Shown here in pieces: positions 55,519 to 64,000 of a DNA stretch of 64,000 nt. This DNA comes from Trichopria drosophilae (Eukaryota; Arthropoda; Insecta; Hymenoptera; Diapriidae): the NCBI GenBank assembly GCA_030407085.1, contig CM059584.1, positions 89,955,001 to 90,019,000 of the forward strand. Reading direction: 5' to 3'. Position numbers and translations under genes: made by a program. The stretch's first letter is position 1; every line of letters begins with the position of its first letter. The notes beneath the pieces are model-generated. The model searched no databases and had not been told where the DNA came from. It was given only the letters and a program-made list of their open reading frames with translations.

Positions 55519-56436
55519 CTATACTCTAATCGCACTCTGCATCTCTCTATAACTCTTCGACATGTCATCATCCACATACACTCTCGTTCCTTTCAGCGCC
55601 CTCTTTTTCTGCATTATCCTTCGTTTATCATCTAAACTATTTAATTTCACCACTATCATACTCTCCTTGTCTGTCACACCGATCGCATATGCATCATTCA
55701 TTTTTACCTCATTCTCATCCACTCCCATTTTCACAAAAACGCCTGCCACCGCCGATTTTACATCCCCCCTTATTTCCGCCTCTTTTATCACAATGTTTAA
55801 TCTTCTTTTTCTTCTTTCTTCACCTATGTTCTTATTCTCCATCTCCTCCATTTTCTTTCTCATGCTCTGTCTCTCTATCTGTAATTTCTCTCTTGCCTTT
55901 CTTTCTTGACCTCTCATTTTTTCAATTTCTTCTTTCATTTCTTGTCTCATTACTCGTTTTATATCTCTCTTTAGATTTTCCCCTATTTCCTCCCACTTCT
56001 TTATAATATCCACTTTCGCTTCTTCCCGCAGTTTCTTCATCATATCCTCCATTATCTCCATACTGTCTTTCTCCTTTTCTTTTCGCAACACCTCGCCTCG
56101 CTCTGCGTTTTCCGCGCGCTTCACCCTTTGCTTTTTCTTATCGTTTTCCTCCTGTTCCGGATCGGAAACGCTTTCTCTATTGCGTTTCGACAGTAGCGAA
56201 ATTATACTGCCGCTACAGCTGCTCTCCCTCTTCCCTCGACCCAAGCTTTCCGCGTTCGTGGGTCTACCTCTCCTTGCTTTCGTCTTGTCCCTCTTGGCTT
56301 CCTTCTTTTGCTCTTCCCTTTCCTTTACTTCGCCCCACTCGCCACTAAGCCACTTCTCGAATTTTTCCCCACCTGACTCAAGCGGCAGAGTGAAGATTTC
56401 TTTTAAGTCCCTCTCTTCCTCCGATCTCCTATTCAT
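55519..56436 (-). CDS. LINE ORF1, 305 codons, open
   Basis: The frame is uninterrupted from ATG 56436 to the stop at 55519. The N-terminal half is charged with an RRGRPTNAESLGR stretch. The middle (about residues 110-205) is a long Glu/Lys/Arg coiled-coil region. The C-terminal part (RRKRRLNIVIKEAEIRGDVK, then ESMIVVKLNSLDDKRRIMQK, GTRVYVDDDMSKSYREMQSA) resembles the RNA-binding fold of LINE ORF1 proteins. The YVDDD here is not an RT box. The element lacks RT, so the protein could act only in trans, if expressed. Confidence 0.8.
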   Translation of the reverse strand: MNRRSEEERDLKEIFTLPLESGGEKFEKWLSGEWGEVKEREEQKKEAKRDKTKARRGRPTNAESLGRGKRESSCSGSIISLLSKRNRESVSDPEQEENDKKKQRVKRAENAERGEVLRKEKEKDSMEIMEDMMKKLREEAKVDIIKKWEEIGENLKRDIKRVMRQEMKEEIEKMRGQERKAREKLQIERQSMRKKMEEMENKNIGEERRKRRLNIVIKEAEIRGDVKSAVAGVFVKMGVDENEVKMNDAYAIGVTDKESMIVVKLNSLDDKRRIMQKKRALKGTRVYVDDDMSKSYREMQSAIRV

Positions 56437-56920
56437 CCCCCTCCTCTACGCCTTCCTTTGTGCTGACGACCGCTCTCTACGTACTGTTCTATCGGCGCAC
56501 ATGCCGATTTTTCCGCGGCCTTTGTATGCCAGTCTGGTTCACTGATATGTAATCGCTATGTGCAGCTAGTTGGAGAGGCTAATCGAAACTACGCTAGCGC
56601 TCACGGTGGCAGATATTTGGTTCCGTCAGTTCAGCTTGATAGACCGCGCTTGCACGGACTAACTCCTGGCCACGTGTCGCCCGAATGTTATCGTAGCAAT
56701 AAGTTGCCAATATGTAAAAATCTCTTTTTCCACTTACTGGTTCGCCGATGTTCCAGCCTACCTCTCCTTTCTACTCTCTCGCCGTCCTCCCTCCCGCTTC
56801 CTAATGTTTTTTGGAAGGTGATTTTTGACGTTTCTAGGTTAGGAGTGGCGTCTCGACAAATTCCTCTGTTTAGCTCCCTTCCGATCGGAAAAACGAGCAA
56901 CTTTTTCGCCTGACTCAATC

Positions 56921-57676
56921 TCTCGTCCTACAACAAAATCCCCCGCAGGGCAGATCTTTAAAGCATTTTTATTTTTTACTTTTTAATACTCCTCAACCAT
57001 TTAGCGTGTACTCTCACTGACCTCACAACCGGAAGTCCTTTTTCCTATATATTCTTCTTCTCCAATAATCATTAAGAAAAGTAAGAAATTTAGAAACTAA
57101 AGTACTCTCTTGTAACGTACGAGCCGTAATACGTATATAACACCCGGTATAATTAGAATATTTTTTGGAAGTCTTCTAAAATCTCAAAATACAGTTTGGA
57201 AAAGAGAAACATACGTTTCCTTTTAACACAGCTGCAAATCATAACTTATTTAAAAATAGTTAACGAAAATGTGAGAATGAGAACTTGGGGACTGTAGGTT
57301 TCTCCCGGAAAACTATCATAAAAATGATATCATATTCGATAAGCTGGCCCATGTGTGAGAACGCTTTGGGACCGCATCCTTGTTCTCATTCTCATACATG
57401 CAAACTGGCGGAAAACCCGTCATTAAATTTATCTAAATTTAAACACCAAGGAAACCCTCTTAATCTCATGTTCCAGAAGTTTCTTCTTGAAAATATTTTA
57501 AAATGATATATTTTATTAAATTACAAAAGAATCATCCTTATTCATTTAAACTAAATTGTTAAATGTACATATTGTCAAAAATTGCTTTATTCAAAGACTA
57601 AAAAATTATAGTTAATATAAAAATAATGATAATAATGTTTGTCTCTTGTAATACTTTTATTATTAATTAAATTTAA

Positions 57677-57735
<59 letters not shown>

Positions 57736-58134
57736 CCTCGCCTTTTTAATATCCGAACTATATTTTAACTGTTAAATCAAAACACATCTTTCTCTTCACT
57801 ATTACAATAATATCTTCTTCGTCATTAATAACTATTACATAAACCGTCTTCAATTACATTTCAAAATATCAATTACCATAGGCGAATATTAATATTAAAT
57901 AACATTTAAGTTTGTTTAGTTATAATTGACGTATTGAATCACACTTATAAATGCCTGTTTCAAATTATGTAACACTTATTAATATTAATGATCCATTTGG
58001 AAATAATGTTGACAACCACTTTAAAATTAGTGTTCGTAAATAATATTATTTCGTTTTTGTTTAAATCCAATGTTCATTAATATCAATAACTGATTTAGAA
58101 ACAAGGCCTTAACTATTTGTGCATATGATATTAA
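56921..58134. other. AT-rich intron with a (TA)n run
   Basis: Nothing recognised except the TA microsatellite at 57680-57734. Confidence 0.6.
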
Positions 58135-59580
58135 TATTGTTAATAATATAAAATTGTATTTGTCTTGCCTCGGCGACAGTTCGCTCGTATCGCCCCTCCC
58201 CTCGCCGTTTTTCCGAAGATCTTTGCACTCTTCCACCTCAAGAAAGCTCCCTATTGGCCCTTACACATGGGTCCAAGTTCCGCCCCAGACACTACTCGTG
58301 TCTCTATAAAAAGAGGCCCCCTCGCCCTGCTCGGCAGTCAGTCAACTGAGTGTAGTTATTTAAGGTGTCTTGCCTCCCGTTCGGGTTTAAAACACCCCCC
58401 CCCCCCTGGGGGAATGGGGCCAAATTTTAGTGATGCGCCAGCACCGCTGGTTGTGCACACTTAAAAAAGATATACAACAAGTCAGCTACCACATTTATTA
58501 GCAACAAGCTGCCTGCCTTGATGCTTCTGTTGGTTCAGAGAACCTTTCTAACGTTGCCACGGCCCGCTAGAGGCCAACCCTTTCTGCGGTTACTGCCTGC
58601 ACGGACACGGCACGCCGTAGCGCTCCCCCGTGTGGAACCCGCCGGCAGGGGCTTGACACCGCACCCTAGCTCCCCAGTACGGTGGGTCTCTCGAGTCGTT
58701 TCACGATCAGGCATTCGTCGGCACAGACCAGCCGAACGATCGGGTCCGTGAGGTCGTCAGTTCTCAAAACTTGCTAAGAGAAGCGGATCTTTCAAAAGCA
58801 TTGCTCCTCTTCGAGCTCGGGCACTTCGACCCCTCACTCTTCCACAATTAAATTGTGGACGGAGATAACCCGCTCCGCTCTCTTCCACAAGTCCCCTGCG
58901 GGGGGCAGTCAGTCAACTGTGGAGTTACCATTCCCGTCCCCTACGTCGTTAGTGCATTGTTAGTGTTGCCAACCCGTCCCCAACCAGCAACCAGCAACCA
59001 GTCGCCACCCGCTAGCCGCCAACCGCGAGTGTCGTCAATCGCTAGCCGCCAGCCATAAATCGCCAGCCACGAATCGCCAGCCGCGAATCGCCAACCGTGA
59101 ATCGACGAGTTGCCACCCGCCAACAAACCCAACGTAAGTAACAGTGTACTTTCCGCCCCACAAATCACCCCATGGCCAACTGGTTGCCCCCTTTTTCCCT
59201 AGCCCGATAAATACATGACAACATTACAATACATTACAATACTGTAATGTTGTCCCCACAACGGTCCCAAGTCCCGAAATATCTAGGTTGCTCATGCTTC
59301 CTAACCCCAAATATTCCCCTTTTATTGTCAAAGAACCCCTATATTTCAAATGTCCCTTTTTGCCCTCCAGTTTTTACCTTACAACCCGAATCAGAAGACC
59401 CAAACTTAAACTACAGTTGACTGTCCCGAGGCAAGTAATTAGCCTCGTTAAATAAATTAAATTACGATTACCATTATTATTATTATTGTTTCCTTTTTCC
59501 TTCTCTTGAGCTTCCTAATACTTAGGATGATTAAGAAGAATCTCCCTTTCCTTATGTTACGTCAAATCCCGGACGTGACA
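58135..59580 (+). other. LTR-like promoter sequence, copy 2
   Basis: It is related to 36905-37160 at its start, with TATAAA at 58305-58310 and a TCAGTCAG initiator-like site about 30 bp later. CAGTCAGTCAACTG occurs at 58335 and again at 58906. A poly-C run lies at 58388-58402, and a (GCCAGCCRCGAATC)-like minisatellite at about 59029-59112. A TGTC start at 58162 and GACA end at 59580 would be compatible with a 1.4-kb solo LTR, but no target duplication was seen. Confidence 0.5.
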
Positions 59581-59730
59581 CTCTTTATGTTAGATGTATG
59601 TGTTTCTAATCATTATACAATTATCTTCTACATGATTTTGTTGCATAAGTTGATTATTTTTAAAATGTGTGATATTTGATAACAAATTCACGTTATATTT
59701 ATTTTGATTTCATGAACTTTTGATATTCAG

Positions 59731-60141
59731 TACAACAGCATTGTGAGTAACATAATTCGTAGTTCTACTGGAAACCGCTTGAATGTCACTAGCTCAAATG
59801 ATTTCAAGAACTTACTTCCAACGTCCGACGATCGACCTGGTATTTGTTTAAATGCAGATCGTTCAGGTATTAAAACCATTGACAATGAATGTACTGCAGA
59901 CACGTTTCAAAATATTATACACCATGGGTTAACAAGAGCTGAAGGCCCACTATATGCCGGAGAAAAAGGAATATTACACAATTTGCCACAGAAACTCGGT
60001 GGAACTAATCAATCTCTCAATACGTCGACATTTGCTACAATACATCATGAGAGTGGTTTTGAAATATCGAAGCCCATTGAAGTAACGGCAGTTGATATGT
60101 CATTATCTACTCTATACCTCCACGAACTTCATTCTATAAAA
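59731..60141 (+). CDS. Atg9: Atg9 exon: C-terminal region
   Basis: The 137 codons start after TTTTGATATTCAG and end at a GTAAGT donor (60142); both sides are phase 0. The first residues (YNSIVSNIIRSSTGNR) continue directly from SSLGPE of the first exon, as in the corresponding part of ATG9 homologues. The middle is Ser/Asn/Thr-rich and poorly conserved, consistent with the disordered C-terminal tail. Near the end VDMSLSTLYLHELHSIK corresponds to the short conserved MSL-x-x-LY-hel-H motif of that tail. The remaining C terminus must be encoded further downstream; I did not find it before 64000. Confidence 0.9.
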
Positions 60142-60624
60142 GTAAGTAATTTGTGTTGCACGCCAAATAATAATCACTTTAAGTAGTAAGTAATTTACTA
60201 CCAAATAACGATTGATTAATCCATTTATATTACATCGATGTTTAGCACAATTATAATATTTACAATTTATGATTGAATAATAACTAATTTAGTATAAAAT
60301 ATATTAATTCTCCGATGCTCTTGAATATACTGTGTAAGGGAATACATTTCGTGAACAGTTATAAGGAATGTATTGTTCATTAGATTAGGAAATATTTTGC
60401 TGATGCCAACAAGTTATTTATTTTTATAACGGTAGTCTTTTTCAACGAAACTATGCTCTCAATAGTAGACATTAAAACCTTTCCAATGCAAAACTTGACT
60501 GTATTACATTACTTGATATGTCAATTTTTATTTGATCTCAGAAGCTTCAAAATATTCAAATGTAATATCATCAGGAGTAATCAGAAAACTATCGTAACCG
60601 CTATTGTAGCTTCGTCACCAGGAG

Positions 60625-61188
60625 AAAAAGCTACTCAAAATTTCGCCTGTTTCCTGGACTTGAAATTTGGGATCGAAATGCATGACAAATGAAAGCTTAT
60701 GATGATAACTTACTAGTGTAAAAATTTCAGATTGAGTATATATCTTAATCTTGAGATATGGCGGTTCAAAGGGGGGAATTTGCTGCAAAAATTGCATTTT
60801 TAGAAAATTTAACATTTTTTATTTCCGAAAATATACAATTTCAAAAGAAAGGCAAAATTTTTTTAACAAATTAAAAATTTGATTTTTTGATACTCAGAAA
60901 ATTTGATTAGATTCTTTCGACAATTCTGAACAAAAAATACTTCTTGCAATTGCATGTAAATGTAAATTTTTCGTAAAATGTATATTTTCAGCGATAAAAA
61001 TATCAAATTTTAAAAAATGCAATTTTCGCAGTAAAATCCTCCCTTTGAAGCCCCATATCTCAAGATTAAGATATATGCCCAATTTAAAAATTTGACACGA
61101 ATAACCAACATCAAAAGCTTTTATTTCCTACACATTTTTACTTCAAATTTCAGGTCCAAAAAACAGGCGACTTTTTGCAACTTTTTAG
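60625..61188. mobile_element. Foldback element of about 560 bp
   Basis: Long inverted repeat centred at about 60906. Matching blocks in the arms include TATCTTAATCTTGAGATATG near 60740 and its complement near 61060, and TCGCCTGTTT near 60652 and its complement near 61160. Arms are about 250 bp with moderate divergence. There is no coding frame. No clear terminal motif or target duplication. Confidence 0.85.
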
Positions 61189-61200
61189 CTGGCTCTTTCT

Positions 61201-61428
61201 GATATTATTGCTCAAATCAAGACTGAAAATGAAGAATTAAGGAAAGGCCTAAATAAGCAGGAACTGAGAATGATCGCCTTGCAGCAAAACTCTTGCACTA
61301 ACGCTACTAACTGCACTAGAACATCGGAAATAATCATTTCTGGTCTATGGCCTAATTCCAATTCTGACCTTACCAAGCTTGTTTGTAGTATTTCAAATTC
61401 ACTTAATTGTGACAATGGGATTTTATAG
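61201..61428 (+). pseudogene. LINE ORF1 fragment (coiled-coil region)
   Basis: DIIAQIKTENEELRKGLNKQ, ELRMIALQQNS and TSEIIISGLWPNSNSDLTKL read in one frame until a TAG at 61426. The pattern (heptad-like region, then an IIISGL stretch) is typical of Jockey-type ORF1 proteins. Both sides are truncated. Confidence 0.65.
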
Positions 61429-62760
61429 GAAAATATACGAGCTTTCATTTGAGCCTATTTAAAAAAATATTTAAAACGTCCAAGTTTTAAAAAAAATCGA
61501 TTTTTATTTTTTAAACTGAAAAATCATGATAAATATGTAAATAAAATAAAAAATCATTTTAATCATCGGAAAGTGCATAAAAAGACGAATAAAATCGACT
61601 AATTATTTTTTCCTTTCTCCGAATCAGAACTTCAGAAACAAGCGTTTAATGCGAGACACCGAGAAAGGCTAAGCTTCTCAGTTGCCTGTTTGGCATGGAA
61701 TGCCCCATATATATACTAGGTTGCTGATCTGCGTCAAAATGATATAGTAAATAGATGGAATGATTGCATCTCTCCTTGCATATAAAATGTTCAATTGAAA
61801 TGCATATTTCCATTATTTTGGAAGTAATGTTGAATTAATTATGAAATAATAATAAATAATATGCATATTTACATGGATATCATTTTTTTTGTAAATGAAC
61901 TTCTTATAATTCTCTGGCAGGTTTCCGATTGTTCTTTGCTTTATTTACTCATCAACAATCATCTAAAAGTTGTTGCGGGCTTTATCAACAAAAAACTGTA
62001 ATTTTTCTAAATATTTATCGACAGTTGACAATGGAAAACAATGTAAATCCACATTATTACAGAAAAGTATAGAATTTCTGTATATTCTTTACCAATAAAT
62101 TGTTATAAACAATTATTTTTTATAAACAAAAAAACGGGTATTTTATTTTTGACATATCGTACTTCCAATGGTTAGCATCTAATTTTTCCCGTAAAATCGA
62201 TGGGCGCAGCCAGATTTCCCCTAAAACCACTTTTGACAAAATTGTTGATAACAAATTGTTATAAACAAGTATTTTTTAAAAACCAAAATACAGGGATATT
62301 TAATGTTTGGCATATATCTTGTTTTCGATAGTTTGTTTGGCGATATCTGTGCTGTGGTAGGCATGGGTCTTAATTAACGCTTTCTAATGTAATTAATATG
62401 GATTTTAAATGGAAATTATTGATATAGAGAATATATTCTATAACACCATAAATATATAAAGATTTAGAAAACGTATATTGTAGGTGACCTATATTCCATT
62501 TCAAATCATGCAATGAAAATAAATTTAAAATTCAAAACCATGTTTTATACGATTTTTATTGTTCTTTTGGGTAAATAAAGAGATACGTATTTTTTTGTTT
62601 TGCAAACAAAAAATTTTTTCGCGTAGTTACGGCCTGCACAAAAATTTTGCTGGTGAATTTAATTTTGCCAAACAGGTAGGAAATTATATTCAAATCTCTC
62701 TATTTCCGTTAAAAATCGATATTTTAGCATTCTGTTTTCTTAATTTAGTAGTGTTTGAAA
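61429..62760. other. AT-rich intron with a diverged duplication
   Basis: AAATTGTTATAAACAATTAT near 62097 and AAATTGTTATAAACAAGTAT near 62252 begin two related segments of about 95 bp. Otherwise nothing was recognised. Confidence 0.55.
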
Positions 62761-63898
62761 TGTTCTTTCATGGCCATTTTGAAATTTTATAAAGTTTGAA
62801 AATTAACAAAATGGCGGCCATATTTTGAAAAATAAAAAAACTCGTTTTTCTCAAAAACATAATTTTCCAAAATTTAATTTTTTTATGATTAGACAATATA
62901 AAAAGGAATGTTTTCCAATAGGTTTGGTCTGTGCTAAAATGGCGTGGAAGCGTCAAGATTTTTTTTAATCGGAATTTATCAGGTTTCAGCAATGTGATCT
63001 TTCAGTTAATGAAATAAAAGAGAAATTTGGATCGTATCTATTAGCCATAGAAACTTTCAAATATTATTATTAATAAACAATTTGATTATATATTAAGAAT
63101 AAATGCGTGCTATTGTTAACGACCGGTGGAAGACATTCGTTGAAAAATGTTCATCCGTCAGTATATACAAATGAACGTGTCGTTCAGGTTTCATGTTACA
63201 GATGAAGCACACATCTACTTATCTAATCGTGAAACAATTACAATTCAAAAAGCACTCCAATTCGTGAGAGGCAATGGGACTCACTTCAAAAAGTACCCCA
63301 ATGGGATGAGAATCCTATCACGTCCATGTCGTTCATCCTGGGTTGCGCTAAGTAGATTTGTAATATTCATTGTAAGATTCTTAATATATAAAAGAAAAAT
63401 TTCTCCTGAAAATTCTGCACTTTTCTTATTTTTTCTTGTTCTATTTACGCATTATTATTAGATATCAACAATGGCGATACGCTCAATTTTATGAACGGGC
63501 CTAACAGTGTTTGAACGTATTTTTCTTGGGCCGATAACGGAGTAAGCGGTAGCACGTTTTTATTCTTAAAATATAAAAAATTGTTTGTTAATGTTAATGT
63601 GTAAAAGTTTCTATTTGTAATATATATGCTCAACATTTTCCTGTTGTTTTACTAACTGAAAGATGACGTCGCTAAAACCTGATAAATAACGATTTCTTTT
63701 TTTCAGAAAAAAATTCTTCACGCTTTCACACCGTTTTAGCGCAGACCAAACTTATTGAAAAACTTTCCTTTTTATAGTGTCCAATTATGATAAAAAAAAA
63801 TTTTGAAAATCAAGTTTTTCTTTTTTTTTTCAACAAATGACCGCCATATTGTTAATTTTCAAAATTTTGTAAAATTTCAAAATGGCCATCAAAGAACA
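62761..63898. mobile_element. DNA-transposon-like element with terminal inverted repeats of about 250 bp
   Basis: It begins TGTTCTTTCATGGCCATTTT and ends with the complement of TGTTCTTTGATGGCCATTTT. The arms (62761-63010 and 63650-63898) match along their length, including ATGGCGGCCAT/ATGGCGGTCAT and ATCTTTCAGTTA. Between them is about 640 bp with a + frame (63147-63461) containing HVTDEAHIYLS, which recalls the first catalytic Asp region of mariner-like transposases, then a frame break. No target duplication is clear. Confidence 0.75.
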
Positions 63899-63899
63899 T

Positions 63900-64000
63900 T
63901 TAACCCTTACAAGCACGGTGTCGATCCAGATCGACACCTTTTTGTAATGCATTTTTTACATATTTCAGGTAATTATTAATCAATTTTCTTGCAATTTTTT
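63900..64000 (+). other. Possible piggyBac-type terminus at the window edge
   Basis: TTAACCC at 63900-63906 would fit a TTAA target plus CCC terminus. A near-palindrome GGTGTCGATC-CA-GATCGACACC follows at 63917-63938, resembling a subterminal inverted repeat. The rest lies outside the window. Confidence 0.35.

Larger units (their letters stand above)
54153..56920 (-). mobile_element. LINE with ORF1 and endonuclease but no RT (3'-truncated)
   Basis: It is on the - strand. The 5' untranslated part runs from about 56920 to 56437, then ORF1 (56436-55519), then ORF2 from about 55400 with an APE endonuclease to 54153, where the match ends before the RT. Losing the 3' rather than the 5' part is unusual for target-primed insertion, so a later deletion is likely. 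The purine-rich sense strand gives a long C/T-rich + strand. Confidence 0.82.
60142..64000 (+). other. Atg9: Start of the next Atg9 intron
   Basis: It begins with GTAAGT. It contains two large inverted repeats, a LINE ORF1 fragment and a possible piggyBac-type end, listed separately. 60142-60620 has nothing recognisable. Confidence 0.75.

Noticed and set aside
55530..55570. YVDDD in the LINE ORF1 at 55519-56436 as an RT active site
   Set aside because: No other RT motifs surround it; the context is an ORF1-type C-terminal domain.
55562..56545. Long + strand frames over 55562-56545
   Set aside because: They are shadows of the LINE ORF1 on the - strand, without recognisable domains.

Overview
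The window is nuclear DNA of an insect, most likely a hymenopteran such as an ant (inferred from the AT-rich background and the mix of non-LTR, BEL/Pao, Ty3/gypsy and Penelope-like elements). The only host gene I can recognise is the autophagy gene Atg9 on the + strand. Two of its exons lie 44.4 kb apart (14392-15327 and 59731-60141). They are in the same phase with good splice sites, so almost everything else here sits in introns of one gene. I found no upstream Atg9 exon in 1-14391 and no downstream one after 60142.

Positions 1-14391 hold minisatellites (995-3280) and a decayed BEL/Pao element (3973-5399 and 10604-11099). That element is split by an almost complete 5.2-kb non-LTR retrotransposon on the - strand (5400-10603), flanked by an 11-bp target duplication. 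Then comes a dead LINE (11291-13062) split by an 807-bp palindromic foldback element.

In the 44-kb intron, positions 15553-31250 are a satellite with units of about 137/152 bp. It is broken by a 12.3-kb Ty3/gypsy element on the - strand (18413-30669; LTRs, primer-binding site, polypurine tract, CATT target duplication). The element has a gag with about ten zinc knuckles, a pol that has lost RNase H and most of integrase, and an env-position glycoprotein of the type related to chuvirus glycoproteins. It carries its own nested insertions, a LINE in gag and a 456-bp insert in pol.

Positions 31291-39213 hold a LINE fragment, an R4/Dong-like retrotransposon, a tRNA-derived SINE, an LTR-like promoter sequence and a foldback hairpin. 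Positions 39214-49998 are a nested stack: a (TG)n microsatellite, an R1-clade LINE inserted in it, a tandem Penelope-like element inserted in that (one 830-residue RT/GIY-YIG frame fully open), and a LINE fragment inside the partial Penelope copy. All three Penelope pseudo-LTRs carry a hammerhead-ribozyme-like core. Positions 50036-59580 hold a dead mariner-like transposase, a palindromic element, a 3'-truncated LINE and a second LTR-like promoter sequence. After the second Atg9 exon come two large inverted-repeat elements, a LINE ORF1 fragment and a possible piggyBac-type end.

The Atg9 exons and the Penelope ORF are the only clearly intact coding sequences. The nested insertions with readable target duplications give a relative chronology. 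All family assignments are from reading translated motifs by eye, without database searches.
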